Source of the DNA: Bacteroidetes bacterium MedPE-SWsnd-G2
GTDB lineage: Bacteria; Bacteroidota; Bacteroidia; Flavobacteriales; Flavobacteriaceae
Assembly: GCA_001874335.1 (NCBI GenBank)
Contig: MPDE01000005.1
Span: forward strand, 1 to 64,000
Length of the DNA: 64,000 bases
Reading direction: 5' to 3'
Shown here: piece by piece, positions 1 to 9,173 of the stretch
How the letters are laid out: every line of letters starts with the position of its first letter
Numbering within the stretch: position 1 is the first letter of the stretch
The notes under the pieces: generated by a model
Databases searched by the model: none
Told to the model about the DNA's origin: nothing
The model's input: only the letters and a program-made list of their open reading frames with translations
Program-made: the position numbers and the translations under genes

Positions 1-1
1 G

Positions 2-265
2 AACAAGTACCCAGAGATGACCATTTTGGCAACATCTCATACAGATAGTAGAGGATCAGATTCATACAACATGAGTTTATCAGACCGAAGAGCAAAGACA
101 ACAGTACAGTATGTTATCTCTAAGGGAATTGATGCGAGTAGAATTGTAGGGGAAGGAAAAGGAGAGACAGACCCAAAGGTAGATTGCAAAGGCAACTGCT
201 CAGAGGATGATCACCAAATGAACCGTAGATCACAATTTCTTATCACATCAGACAAGACGTTGTAA
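2..265 (+). CDS. OmpA-family C-terminal domain protein (5' partial)
   Basis: This is the last 87 residues of a larger gene whose start lies before the window; the frame is open to base 2. The visible part is an OmpA/MotB-like peptidoglycan-binding domain. It shows the SHTDSRGSDSYNMSLSDRRA region, where the family has a TD..G....N..LS..RA signature, followed by a VxxYVISKGID.SRI segment and a terminal NRRSQFLI. Such domains bind the peptide stem of peptidoglycan from an outer-membrane or lipoprotein anchor. The insert DCKGNCSEDDHQ before NRR is common in flavobacterial OmpA proteins, which often carry upstream TPR or PD40 repeats, but that part cannot be seen here. A terminator hairpin follows 57 bases downstream. 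Confidence 0.9.
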   Translation, partial: NKYPEMTILATSHTDSRGSDSYNMSLSDRRAKTTVQYVISKGIDASRIVGEGKGETDPKVDCKGNCSEDDHQMNRRSQFLITSDKTL

Positions 266-321
266 ACCACATAAAGCCCGTCATGGCTTTCCTAAATAAT
301 GACACCTAACTAACTAAACTT

Positions 322-353
322 AAAAACCCCATCAGTGATGATGGGGTTTTTTT
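322..353. terminator. Bidirectional rho-independent terminator
   Basis: The arms AAAAACCCCATCA and TGATGGGGTTTTT flank a short loop, with an A-run on one side and a T-run on the other. It sits between convergent genes (OmpA-domain gene on plus, small membrane protein on minus), so it can serve both. Its last bases overlap the minus-strand stop codon. Confidence 0.85.
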
Positions 354-726
354 ATACTGCTTGTAAAATAATAATGCCTAAGCCTAATCCAATAATAGGC
401 AAGCTCCATAGAAACCAAATATTTCTATTAGGTATTTTTCCCATGGTTTTAGCATTTAAAACTTTTCTCTTTTTACCGCTATATTGAATCCAGTTTTTAA
501 AGTAGATGATAATGCAGCAGATAACAAATAATGTCCAAGCTTTAGAGCTTGACATGGCATCTACATGCATATTACTAAAAAAAGCAGCAAAAAAAGACCC
601 TAAAACAAAGCAAATAACGCTTTGTAAGAGGCTTATATATGTGGTGGCTACCGAACTGGCTTTTTGTTTTAATTTGGGCTTATAATGGTTAAATACATTA
701 TAAAAGTATTGGTCAAATATCGTCAT
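352..726 (-). CDS. Small membrane protein of unknown function
   Basis: About 124 residues with three hydrophobic segments: SLLQSVICFVLGSFFAAFF, WTLFVICCIIIYF and a C-terminal LPIIGLGLGIIIL. The region between the second and third is rich in Lys and Arg, suggesting a cytoplasmic loop. I do not recognise the family. The longest open frame begins at an ATG at 753, but that ATG lies inside the right arm of the terminator of the preceding gene. A TATATTTG promoter element also lies between it and the next in-frame ATG at 726, so I prefer the start at 726 (MTIFDQYF). The stop is shared with the convergent terminator. The open frame and hydrophobic profile make a real gene likely. Confidence 0.6.
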   Translation of the reverse strand: MTIFDQYFYNVFNHYKPKLKQKASSVATTYISLLQSVICFVLGSFFAAFFSNMHVDAMSSSKAWTLFVICCIIIYFKNWIQYSGKKRKVLNAKTMGKIPNRNIWFLWSLPIIGLGLGIIILQAV

Positions 727-731
727 GTGGG

Positions 732-739
732 CAAATATA
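732..739 (-). promoter_or_regulatory. Putative -7 element TATATTTG
   Basis: Exact match to the flavobacterial -7 consensus TAnnTTTG on the minus strand, directly before the ATG at 726. If used, the transcript would begin at or just before that ATG. No clear -33 TTG was found at the expected distance. Confidence 0.35.
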
Positions 740-745
740 AAATAA

Positions 746-775
746 AAAGCCACATCTTAATTAAGATGTGGCTTT
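746..775 (-). terminator. Terminator of the DUF5689 lipoprotein gene
   Basis: A perfect inverted repeat with 15-base arms (AAAGCCACATCTTAA and its complement) is followed on the minus strand by a T-rich stretch. It lies 20 bases after the stop of the lipoprotein gene and overlaps the upstream extension of the small membrane protein frame. Confidence 0.8.
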
Positions 776-795
776 AAGTAATTTGTTAGGATTGT

Positions 796-2211
796 TTAGT
801 TTCCAGTTACTTCTAAATTGTCGATATGATATCTTGTAGTTGCCGAAGGATCTGAACCTTCATAAACAAATGCAATATTTATATCGCCATCTAAACAAGC
901 AATATTAATTGGACCTACAGTTTCAAAGTTTCCAAATCCGTTAGATGATCCCGTTGGGATTGCAGCATCTAATATTTGCCATTCAGCATCTGCCACATCT
1001 CCTGTAAAATTAGTTGAGATTAAAACAGATAAAATGTTTCCGTTATTGAAGTTTGTTTGAACGTCGAAGCTCAATTCTTCTCCAGTTGTACCATCCATAT
1101 TAATTGTAGGAGATACTAACCACACATCAATATTGTCTTCATCAGCATTAAATCCAGAGATTTGAGCATAGGTGTTATTGTCAAAATTTCCTAAGAAAAA
1201 ATCAGTGTCACCACCGCTAACATTTACGTTTGTCCAACCTGCAGCCTCTGCATTACCCATGTTACCACCGTAAGATTCGAAATTGTCAGACCAAAATGTT
1301 GCTCCTCCACCAGAAGGCTCTGTACATTCAACGAAATCTGGATCACAACGCTCGATACCATCAAAAGTAATATCCACTCTTGTGTTAATAATTAATACGC
1401 TAAAGTCATCTCCAAAATCTCTACTATAAACCCCTTTTATGCTTCCAATGTTTCCATCAACTGGTAATGATTTAAAATCGGCAAATGTACTTGTTTGTAA
1501 ATCTAATGTAGAATTGTCATCGCAACTTTCAAGAGTTCTAAATCCATCAAAATCATCACTTGCTTCACCAGCATATGTTAACCCTAATTGACTTCTATGA
1601 AATTGCGTGTTTTCTAATTGAATTAAAGTGTTTAAATCGGCTGAAGTTAAATCACCGATAGAAGTTACTTTTGGTGTTAATTCAACAACTTCAGAACCAC
1701 GTTGTAAGTAATTATTTAATTCAAACCCTTGTATTTGTCCAATGCCGTTTCCGTCTTGTTTACCAATAGCTAAAACACCATTGTCTTCGCCTACAGCTAA
1801 ACCGTTTAATTGGATGTAAACTTTACGGCCAACATCAAAAGTTTGGTATAATCCGCTTTCATCAATATCGATTCTAAAACCTAATCTTGGATCATCTGTA
1901 GATGTAGAGGCATCCATTTTATTTTGAACAATTAATTCTTCAAAAAAGTTACTTGCCTGGTCACTTGAAACTACGTAGCCTTCAATATAAATATCTGCTT
2001 CTTCATCGAAAACAGCTATTTGATCTCCATCTGCTACGGCTTGGTTATATCTCGCAACTACTGCTGCAAACGTAGTAATGTCTGATGCAGGTATATTAGG
2101 ATCTGTTACTGATATATCTGGAACACCATAATCATCATCACTTACACATGAAGTGATAAGGAGTGCCGCAGATATTACGCTCAATAAGGTTAATAATTTG
2201 ATTGCTTTCAT
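796..2211 (-). CDS. DUF5689 domain lipoprotein
   Basis: A lipoprotein of 471 residues. The signal peptide MKAIKLLTLLSVISAALLI runs into the lipobox TSC, followed by VSDDD, a typical Bacteroidota outer-membrane lipoprotein start. Residues ~40-270 match the DUF5689 pattern (ITTFAAVVARYN, IYIEGYVVSSDQASNFFEELIVQN), an OB-like fold found beside TonB receptors. The C-terminal ~170 residues (FWSDNFESYGG, VWLVSPTINMDG) resemble a choice-of-anchor J / jelly-roll module. The longer open frame starts at 2295, inside the receptor gene; the ATG at 2211 is chosen because the signal peptide begins there. It lies 32 bases after the TonB receptor and is probably its surface partner. The substrate is unknown. 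Confidence 0.85.
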   Translation of the reverse strand: MKAIKLLTLLSVISAALLITSCVSDDDYGVPDISVTDPNIPASDITTFAAVVARYNQAVADGDQIAVFDEEADIYIEGYVVSSDQASNFFEELIVQNKMDASTSTDDPRLGFRIDIDESGLYQTFDVGRKVYIQLNGLAVGEDNGVLAIGKQDGNGIGQIQGFELNNYLQRGSEVVELTPKVTSIGDLTSADLNTLIQLENTQFHRSQLGLTYAGEASDDFDGFRTLESCDDNSTLDLQTSTFADFKSLPVDGNIGSIKGVYSRDFGDDFSVLIINTRVDITFDGIERCDPDFVECTEPSGGGATFWSDNFESYGGNMGNAEAAGWTNVNVSGGDTDFFLGNFDNNTYAQISGFNADEDNIDVWLVSPTINMDGTTGEELSFDVQTNFNNGNILSVLISTNFTGDVADAEWQILDAAIPTGSSNGFGNFETVGPINIACLDGDINIAFVYEGSDPSATTRYHIDNLEVTGN

Positions 2212-2243
2212 TTTTATGTTTTTAATAAGTGTTGTTGTAATAA

Positions 2244-5081
2244 TTAAAATCTGAAGTACACATTTGCAAAATAGGTTGTACCACGCCCATACCAATATTT
2301 AGCTCCAAAAACTGGAGTGTCTAAAGCTTGATCGTCTCTTAACTGTCTGTAATTTGCATTACGTCCTTGTTCAAAACCACCAGTTTTATAAACCTCGTCT
2401 AACAAGTTGTTTATACTAGCAAAGAAACCAATATAATACTCACCAATTTTCCATGATTTACCACCAATAAGGTTCACCACCATATAGCTGTCAAACTTTT
2501 CTTGTTTTAACAATTCGGTAGCTAAAGCTTCGTCATAATCATTAAATACATTGCCATCAAAATCGGTATTGAAGTTGGAAGTTCTTGTTAACGGGTTAAT
2601 ATCTAAATAGGCATTACTTAAGAAGTTTGCCGTTGCACCAATCCACCAGTAATCAGGGTCTCTATATTCAAATCCTACCGAATATGCCATTTGTGGTCCT
2701 GCCGCTACTTTGTAATCTTCTAACTTTGATTCGCCGTAATTTCTAAATCCGTTACTGTCAAATCCAGCATCAAAAGCATCTTGGTTAGGCTCTGTTGTCA
2801 AATAAAGGTTTGGATTATTTGTATAAGTGTATTGACCTAATGCAGCAACACCTTTAAGTTTAATTGTTGGTGTTACTTGTGCCTCAACTCCTATTTCAGC
2901 TCCTAAATGTTGTTTGTCGATACCTTGCAGTACTTCTTGAACAAAAGCTTGATTGTCTCCACCTACACCATCGGCGAAATAAAATGAAATTTCTGTAGCG
3001 TCTTGAATTTGGGTATAATATCCTGTGATTTTCGCATTGAAAATAGGAGATCTAAATACATAACTTAAATCGGCATTAAGCAATTTCTCTTCGGTGATAT
3101 CTGGTGTGTTAGGTTGATCACCAACAATATTGTGATTTTCTCTTGAGTTAGAGAAAGTGTTTCTTAAAGAAGGTGCTTTAGTGATATAACCAAGGTTCGC
3201 ATCTATGACGTGTTTTCCAGAAACTTTATAGGTAAACCCTCCTTTAGCTCCAAACCCTGTAAAAGAAATTTTGCGGCCTTCACCGTAAGATGCTTCTCCA
3301 GGAAAGGCTCCGTTTTCATAAAGTCCTTTTCTAAAGTAAGTGGTACTTGTTACACTTGCACCTAAATAGAAATCAAACTTATTGTATTTAAACTGACCTT
3401 GCACAAAACCGTTAAAGATATCGGCATATAAGTTGTAATTGTATTTAAACTTATCACCTTCAGTTGCTATCCTATTTGGATTTTGAATATCATTTTGGAA
3501 ACTATCTGGATTGTTAGCTAAGTCATCAGCAAAACTATCGACATCTAAATAGCCATTAGCTCCAAATAAATCTATGATTTCAGCAAAGTTTTCAGATTTT
3601 AAAGTGCGGTAATTTAATGCGGCATCTAAAATTATGTTATCTGTAAGTTCTAAATTATAAATAGAATTTATCGAAAACTGCTTGTCATCTGTTCTGTCTT
3701 CGTAAAGCGCATATACTGCATTACCACCTCTATTCGTGTTTTCAATATTTGCACGATACAAGCTTGTCCAATCTATCTGACCATCATTTCTAAAAGCCTG
3801 TTCTGCACCATAGGCTAAACCTGGATTATCTGGTTCATTTCGTAAAAAGTAGCTCGGTAGATTTTGATAATAAGTAGGGCTTGGGTTGTTACCTCCGCCT
3901 TCTGGAAATCCATCGACTAAGTCTGTTCCACCATAATCTAATCGGCTATTTCCTATCGAGCCAAATTGGTACGCAACATTTGTGTTTAATCGCGATTTAG
4001 AATTGATTGTCCAATAATGGTTAAGCATAAAAATGGGCTCTTCAACCTCTTTTATTCTTGAATTCCTTTTATCGCCATCAAAATAACCCCAATATTCATT
4101 GTATTTAATACCTTTTAAGTCGTACACTTCTTGAGTGTTTGGCGAAGATTTACCTCTTCTATTAGGCGCATAAATGGCCGTGAAGTTTAAACTGTGTTTG
4201 TCATTTATCCTTTTTTCTACAGATGCAAAAATTGAATTTGAATCATATAATGTAGCATCTTGAAAACCTTCATTCCCCCAACGTCTACCAAGAGAGATGC
4301 TGTAAGCCCATCCGTTATCCAACAATCCTGACGAATATGAAGCCATTAATCGGTTAGCGTAACTTCGGTCTGATGAAGAATAAGTAAGTCGTCCACCTTC
4401 TCTATATTGAGAAGCTCTTACGTTAATGTTTGTAGTTCCTAAGGCGCCACCAAATGTATATGAAGAGGGCGCTAAACCATAGGTAAATTCTTGGTTTCTC
4501 AATACATCATTTAAACCTCCCCAGTTACTCCATTGAGGTCTTCCGTTATACATTTTATTCATCTCAACACCATTTATTAAAACGGTACCGTTTTCAGAAT
4601 CTAAACCTCTAATTCTGTAAAACGAAGAACTAAATTCAAATGCAGCTGTTCTTTGATAAACATCTCGTGAAGATGATAATAGTCCAGAAATGTTATCCGA
4701 TCCACTGGTGTCATCATTCAATTCATCATCTGAAAGCGCAATTGTGAATAAATCGGCATTGATTGAAGGGTCTATGGCCAAAGACATATCTGTAATATTT
4801 ACAGTTTGCCCTTCGTTAACCACAATTGGATAACGTTTGGTGATAAATCCTTCTTTTGAAATTTTTAAAACATGCTCGCCAAGAGGCACATCTACATTAA
4901 ATAAAAACTCTCCAAACTCATTGGTGAGTGTGGTTTGCTGAGTGGCCTCAATGGTCACTTGAACCTTCGGAATCGGATCGCTGGTAACCTCGTCAACAAC
5001 ACTACCTTTAATGGTCGTTTGAGCGTAAGAAGTCATGAGCGAAAAAAATCCCAATAAAAAAATTAAATAGTTTTTTTTCAT
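2244..5081 (-). CDS. TonB-dependent receptor with carboxypeptidase-like regulatory domain
   Basis: An outer-membrane transporter of 945 residues. A signal peptide ending in TSYAQ is followed by a CarboxypepD_reg-like beta domain (residues ~22-105, TTIKGSVVDEVTSDPIPKV). A plug domain follows (FSSSFYRIRGLDSENGTVLINGVEMNK, ~150-230), then a long 22-strand-type barrel ending in the aromatic YFANVYFRF required for BAM assembly. It is the first gene of a unit with the DUF5689 lipoprotein and is divergent from a secreted endonuclease/phosphatase-family gene, a recurring flavobacterial arrangement. I infer uptake of a phosphorus-containing or nucleic-acid-derived substrate, but nothing in the barrel proves it. 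The gene is full length. A weak -7 candidate, TACTTTTA, lies at 5133-5140 on the minus strand. Confidence 0.93.
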   Translation of the reverse strand: MKKNYLIFLLGFFSLMTSYAQTTIKGSVVDEVTSDPIPKVQVTIEATQQTTLTNEFGEFLFNVDVPLGEHVLKISKEGFITKRYPIVVNEGQTVNITDMSLAIDPSINADLFTIALSDDELNDDTSGSDNISGLLSSSRDVYQRTAAFEFSSSFYRIRGLDSENGTVLINGVEMNKMYNGRPQWSNWGGLNDVLRNQEFTYGLAPSSYTFGGALGTTNINVRASQYREGGRLTYSSSDRSYANRLMASYSSGLLDNGWAYSISLGRRWGNEGFQDATLYDSNSIFASVEKRINDKHSLNFTAIYAPNRRGKSSPNTQEVYDLKGIKYNEYWGYFDGDKRNSRIKEVEEPIFMLNHYWTINSKSRLNTNVAYQFGSIGNSRLDYGGTDLVDGFPEGGGNNPSPTYYQNLPSYFLRNEPDNPGLAYGAEQAFRNDGQIDWTSLYRANIENTNRGGNAVYALYEDRTDDKQFSINSIYNLELTDNIILDAALNYRTLKSENFAEIIDLFGANGYLDVDSFADDLANNPDSFQNDIQNPNRIATEGDKFKYNYNLYADIFNGFVQGQFKYNKFDFYLGASVTSTTYFRKGLYENGAFPGEASYGEGRKISFTGFGAKGGFTYKVSGKHVIDANLGYITKAPSLRNTFSNSRENHNIVGDQPNTPDITEEKLLNADLSYVFRSPIFNAKITGYYTQIQDATEISFYFADGVGGDNQAFVQEVLQGIDKQHLGAEIGVEAQVTPTIKLKGVAALGQYTYTNNPNLYLTTEPNQDAFDAGFDSNGFRNYGESKLEDYKVAAGPQMAYSVGFEYRDPDYWWIGATANFLSNAYLDINPLTRTSNFNTDFDGNVFNDYDEALATELLKQEKFDSYMVVNLIGGKSWKIGEYYIGFFASINNLLDEVYKTGGFEQGRNANYRQLRDDQALDTPVFGAKYWYGRGTTYFANVYFRF

Positions 5082-5160
5082 TTTTTATAGTTACGATTGA
5101 TTAAAATACTAAATATCAGTTATTAGGGAGCGTAAAAGTACATTATTTCTAATAAATATC

Positions 5161-5168
5161 TACATTTG
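5161..5168 (+). promoter_or_regulatory. Putative -7 element TACATTTG for the endonuclease gene
   Basis: Exact TAnnTTTG match 34 bases before the ATG at 5203, in the divergent region shared with the TonB receptor. No convincing -33 TTG is seen. Confidence 0.45.
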
Positions 5169-5202
5169 AAAAAAATTGTGAACCAATAATAATATTCAGA
5201 TA

Positions 5203-6255
5203 ATGAAACAATATAGATTAGTTGTTCTTGTGTTAGTTTTTACAGGATGTTTCATGGCAAATGCCCAAGAAAAGAAGAAGTTTAAAATACATACAATAGC
5301 TTTTTATAACCTTGAAAACTTATTTGATACCATCAACGACCCTAATAAGTTTGACGAGGCTAGCCCGATTATGGAGATGAAAGCTAATAGAGAAGAAGTG
5401 TATAAAAAGAAAGTCACCAATATGGCAAAGGTGATAGCCGATATAGGTTCATCCACAGCCAAAAACTCTCCCGCTATAATTGGTGTTTCTGAGGTAGAAA
5501 ACCGACAAGTTTTGGTAGATGTGGTTAATGACCCGAAACTTATTGCTAAGGATTATGGCATTATTCACTTTGATTCTCCTGATGCCAGAGGAATTGATGT
5601 GGCCTTGCTATATCAAAAAGGGTTGTTTCAGCCCATTTCAGAAAGTACACATGAATTGAAAATTTATGATGATACAGATAAAGATAGAATTTATACGCGT
5701 GACCAATTGTTAGTAAGTGGAAAGTTAGATGGTGATTTAATTCATGTTATCGTAAATCACTGGCCATCAAGAAGAGGAGGAGAGGCACGAAGTAGACCAA
5801 AGCGTGTTGCGGCAGCTAAATTGAGTAAGCATTTGGTTGATTCATTACAAGTTATAGATCCTTATGCAAAGGTGTTTGTTATGGGAGATTTAAATGATAA
5901 CCCAACAAATAAAAGTGTAAAAGACATTTTAAAAGCAAAGGGCGAAAAAGAAAACGTAAAGCTTAAAGGAATTTTTAACCCTATGGAAGGCTTTGCAAAA
6001 GATGGTTTAGGATCAAACGCGTATAGAGACAGTTGGAGTTTGTTTGACCAGATTATGTTTACTCAACCTTTGTTAGAAAAAGAGTATTCGTCTTTCAGGT
6101 ATTATAAAGCAGGAATTTTTAACACCAATTACCTCATAAGTAAATCGGGGAGATATAAAGGCTATCCTTTTAGAAGTTTTTCAAACGGCACTTTTACAGA
6201 TGGGTACAGTGATCACTTTCCAGTGTTTGTATATGTTGTCAAAGAAATTGAATAA
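5203..6255 (+). CDS. Secreted endonuclease/exonuclease/phosphatase family protein
   Basis: 350 residues with a cleavable signal peptide (MKQYRLVVLVLVFTGCFMANAQ). Family motifs appear in order: YNLENLFDTINDP near residue 30, the metal-binding Glu in GVSEVENRQ (about E97), VNHWPSRRGG near 187 and GDLNDNP near 228. The catalytic Asp-His pair is in SDHFPVFVYV close to the C terminus. This is the Mg-dependent DNase I-like fold, whose members cleave DNA, RNA or other phosphodiesters; the exact substrate is not readable here. Because it is exported and divergent from a TonB receptor/DUF5689 pair, I infer an extracellular or periplasmic role in releasing phosphorus-containing products for uptake. A bidirectional terminator follows. 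Confidence 0.9.
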   Translation: MKQYRLVVLVLVFTGCFMANAQEKKKFKIHTIAFYNLENLFDTINDPNKFDEASPIMEMKANREEVYKKKVTNMAKVIADIGSSTAKNSPAIIGVSEVENRQVLVDVVNDPKLIAKDYGIIHFDSPDARGIDVALLYQKGLFQPISESTHELKIYDDTDKDRIYTRDQLLVSGKLDGDLIHVIVNHWPSRRGGEARSRPKRVAAAKLSKHLVDSLQVIDPYAKVFVMGDLNDNPTNKSVKDILKAKGEKENVKLKGIFNPMEGFAKDGLGSNAYRDSWSLFDQIMFTQPLLEKEYSSFRYYKAGIFNTNYLISKSGRYKGYPFRSFSNGTFTDGYSDHFPVFVYVVKEIE

Positions 6256-6271
6256 GGTATAATGATAGAAT

Positions 6272-6310
6272 AAAAAAGGGGATGCAAAAGCATCCCCTTT
6301 TTTATTATTT
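6272..6310. terminator. Bidirectional terminator
   Basis: The arms AAAAAAGGGGATGC and GCATCCCCTTTTTT enclose an AAAA loop. It is placed between the convergent endonuclease gene and the four-helix membrane protein gene. Confidence 0.85.
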
Positions 6311-6318
6311 GTGCTGTA

Positions 6319-6768
6319 TTAAAACCATGTACTCCAAGGAATTTTGGCAAGTACGAGGATTAAGGCCAAGGTGTAAAAAATGGCAATCATTTTAAATTTT
6401 GGCTTTGAAGTTAATTTTTTCTTGTGTTTAGAATATCCGATTGTTATTAAGGCAATAGCGATAATCATTGTAAAAGGATGTTCTACAACAATAGACCTTA
6501 AGTTTGAGTCTTTCATAATTCCTCCCATTCCAACACTTTGGATAAGACCTATTTTATCTGAGACAAAAAAGTATACAATACCTAATATTAGTTGAATGTG
6601 AGATACAATTAAAGTAAATAGCGATAATCTAAAATCTTTAGCGTGAAATTCTTTATTCGAAAAGAACTTGTATAACGCATTAACTGCAGCTAATACAAGT
6701 ACAGCTAATACTAAATAAGACCAAATGGAGTGTAAAAATTTTGTAGTTTCTAACATATTGAATGACAT
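6319..6768 (-). CDS. Four-helix membrane protein, cytochrome b-like
   Basis: About 149 residues with four hydrophobic helices (FLHSIWSYLVLAVLVLAA, LSLFTLIVSHIQLILGIVYFF, FTMIIAIALITIG, FYTLALILVLA). Conserved-looking His residues lie in helix 1 (LHS), helix 2 (SHIQ) and before helix 3 (EHP). The pattern resembles small Bacteroidota membrane proteins sometimes labelled cytochrome b, in which such His could bind heme; binding here is only inferred. The longest frame starts at a TTG (6783) that forms part of a TATTTTTG promoter element, so the ATG at 6768 or 6756 is the better start. Monocistronic, with its own promoter candidate and a shared terminator. Confidence 0.7.
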   Translation of the reverse strand: MSFNMLETTKFLHSIWSYLVLAVLVLAAVNALYKFFSNKEFHAKDFRLSLFTLIVSHIQLILGIVYFFVSDKIGLIQSVGMGGIMKDSNLRSIVVEHPFTMIIAIALITIGYSKHKKKLTSKPKFKMIAIFYTLALILVLAKIPWSTWF

Positions 6769-6780
6769 ATTTGATTCCGA

Positions 6781-6788
6781 CAAAAATA
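6781..6788 (-). promoter_or_regulatory. Putative -7 element TATTTTTG
   Basis: Exact TAnnTTTG match on the minus strand, 12 bases before the ATG at 6768. Its TTG is the apparent TTG start of the longer frame, which decides the start in favour of the ATG. Confidence 0.45.
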
Positions 6789-6821
6789 AACAATATTTCG
6801 TAGGACAATAATTTTAGAGTT

Positions 6822-9173
6822 TTAGTTTGTAAAACTTATCTGTTTTGAAATTTCAAAGCCAGATTCATCAACTACCGTTAGTTTGTAATCTCCAGGTATA
6901 GGTGAAATTGCCAATTCATGAATGTCCTTAGTTAGTCCTAAATATTCTGCATCTAAATACCAATATACTTTAGATGCCGGTTTTGAATGTGCAATTTTAA
7001 GAATTACGGGGTTTTGTTTTTCATTAAAATCTAAAGGCAAAAATATATTTTGATTGTTTTTAGGATATATAAACTCCATGATTTCACCTTGATCCGAATA
7101 ACAATCTTCTCTATAAGGCGGAAGAGATTTGTAATACGGGTTTTTTGTATTGTAGTAATAGGCCATAAGTGGAGGTAATTGAAACCATGACTTCTGGGTA
7201 ATTTGTGAAATATTTTCACAAGATGAATTGACTTGATAGGTTTCGGTTTGATCTAAATGTACTGTGATATGATATGGGCAAGGTTCGGTTTTTAAACCAG
7301 AGTTAGGGACATACTCCTGCCTCAATTCATCACAATTTACACCTGCTCTAAATCCGCTTTGTTTGCATACATTTATTTCTGTAAGCTCATCATAAGGTTT
7401 TGAAAACCAATTAGATTTTGGGAGTAAGGCATAAAGGTCAAATAATAATGGAGCTGCTGCTTGTAGGCCGACTAATCCTGGTCTTCCTTCTCCATCGGCA
7501 TTTCCTACCCAAACGCCTATTACGTAATCTTTTGTTGCTCCAATGGCCCAAGCATCTCTAAACCCAAAACTTGTTCCAGTTTTCCAAGCAATATCTTGAG
7601 AAGAGTCATAATACTCCCAATTGTCTTCGCCTTCTGGTCTGTTCACTTGCTTCATGCTATTTAAGGTCATATAAACAGAGCCAGCGTCAAATATGGTTTT
7701 ATCTTGAGTAAGCTTGCCAAAATTTTGAACATCAGAATTTATTATAGATAAATCACAAAACTCATTGGTGAAATATTGACTCGAGTGTTCATTAAAATGA
7801 TTTACAGTGCCAGAATATGCTGCGTAATTTTTACATAAATCCCATAGGTTACTCTCAGCACCACCCAAAATTAATGACAATCCATAATGATTAGCGTTAA
7901 AACGAAGGTCCTTAAATTTTAACTCTTGAAGTTGGTTGTAAAACCGTTGCAAGCCATATTCTTTTAACATAATAGTTGCTGGTACATTGAGAGAGCGAGA
8001 TAAAGCCTCACTTGCGGGTACGGCACCATCAAAGGTCTTATCGTAATTTTGAGGTTTATAATTCCCAAAAACAGTAGGTACATCTGGAACCAAACTATTT
8101 GGAAGTAAATTTCCAGCGTCAAGCATGGCTGTATATAAAAAGGGCTTTAGAATACTTCCGGTGCTTCTTGCCTTATTAATAACATCAACATCTTTTTGGT
8201 GCTTGGCATCAGTGGGAGCGTTACCAATATAACTCAGTACTTTTCGGGTTTTAACGTCAATAATAAGAATCCCTAGGTTAAATATTTCATTTTGTTTTAA
8301 TCTTAAATAGTGCGAAGCTGCAATTTGATTTGCACGAAATTGTAATTCATAATCAATACTTGTCTGAATGGATTGCCCAGAATTAGAATTTTTAATTTTC
8401 TGCAATAAGTGAGGGGCTAAACGCGGAAGAGGAAAGGGCTTTTGAGGAAGCGGTTCTGACAAACTTAATTTATAAGTCATTTCATCAATGTCGTTATTCT
8501 CCCAAAGTTTTTTTAGAAGCCTATTTCTTTTCGCTAATAAAAATTTCTGGTTTTTACCCGGGTAAATTAAACTGGGTGCATTTGGTAAAACCGCCAAAGT
8601 TGCACATTCACTCCACGATAAATCAAAAGGGCTTCTGTTGTAATATCGCCATGAAGCAGCTTCTAATCCTATTACATTTCCTCCAAAAGGAGCGTTGCTA
8701 CAATATAAATTTAAAATGTGTTTTTTGCTGTGTCTCAACTCAAGTCGTGTAGCTAATACAATTTCTTTGAGCTTTTCTGAATAAGTTCTCGATTTGCCCT
8801 TTCGCGACAACCTTATAACTTGCTGGGTTAATGTACTGCCTCCTCGTTTTACCTTTTTAGACGATAAATTATCTTTTAGTGCTTTAAAAATTGATACAGG
8901 ATTAAATCCAGGATGATCATAGAAATAGGCATCCTCAAATTGAAGGATACAGGTTTCAAATTTACTAGGAATTCGATCTGAAAAAGGAAATCGCCATTGG
9001 CCATCATCAGCAATTTTAGCCCCTAATAATCGCGAATCATTACTTGTAATTACTGTTGCAGTAGGCTCGCTAAAAAGCACCTTAGGTAAGCAAAAATAAT
9101 AGGCAATACTGCATAATAAAACCACTAAGGTTTTAATCTTATGTCTATAAAAATATGAAAGGATGTTTTTCAA
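6822..9173 (-). CDS. pbpC: Penicillin-binding protein 1C (bifunctional transglycosylase/transpeptidase)
   Basis: A peptidoglycan synthase of 783 residues. After one N-terminal helix comes a GT51 transglycosylase domain with EDAYFYDHPG (catalytic Glu), GGSTLTQQ, and the EKLKEIVLATRLE and ILNLYCSNAPFGG motifs. The transpeptidase follows, with the SILK tetrad in STGSILKPF (about S339), SLN near 393 and KTGT near 529. A C-terminal BiPBP_C-like domain (last ~90 residues) completes the 1C architecture. The start is TTG, overlapping the stop of the upstream monooxygenase gene in a TTGA arrangement, so translation is probably coupled. The alpha-2-macroglobulin gene, a frequent partner of pbpC, lies 2.3 kb away. 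All catalytic motifs are intact. Confidence 0.95.
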   Translation of the reverse strand: MKNILSYFYRHKIKTLVVLLCSIAYYFCLPKVLFSEPTATVITSNDSRLLGAKIADDGQWRFPFSDRIPSKFETCILQFEDAYFYDHPGFNPVSIFKALKDNLSSKKVKRGGSTLTQQVIRLSRKGKSRTYSEKLKEIVLATRLELRHSKKHILNLYCSNAPFGGNVIGLEAASWRYYNRSPFDLSWSECATLAVLPNAPSLIYPGKNQKFLLAKRNRLLKKLWENNDIDEMTYKLSLSEPLPQKPFPLPRLAPHLLQKIKNSNSGQSIQTSIDYELQFRANQIAASHYLRLKQNEIFNLGILIIDVKTRKVLSYIGNAPTDAKHQKDVDVINKARSTGSILKPFLYTAMLDAGNLLPNSLVPDVPTVFGNYKPQNYDKTFDGAVPASEALSRSLNVPATIMLKEYGLQRFYNQLQELKFKDLRFNANHYGLSLILGGAESNLWDLCKNYAAYSGTVNHFNEHSSQYFTNEFCDLSIINSDVQNFGKLTQDKTIFDAGSVYMTLNSMKQVNRPEGEDNWEYYDSSQDIAWKTGTSFGFRDAWAIGATKDYVIGVWVGNADGEGRPGLVGLQAAAPLLFDLYALLPKSNWFSKPYDELTEINVCKQSGFRAGVNCDELRQEYVPNSGLKTEPCPYHITVHLDQTETYQVNSSCENISQITQKSWFQLPPLMAYYYNTKNPYYKSLPPYREDCYSDQGEIMEFIYPKNNQNIFLPLDFNEKQNPVILKIAHSKPASKVYWYLDAEYLGLTKDIHELAISPIPGDYKLTVVDESGFEISKQISFTN

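Noticed and set aside
2212-2295. Upstream extension of the DUF5689 lipoprotein gene
   Set aside because: It lies inside the receptor gene end and would put 28 residues before a clear lipoprotein signal peptide.
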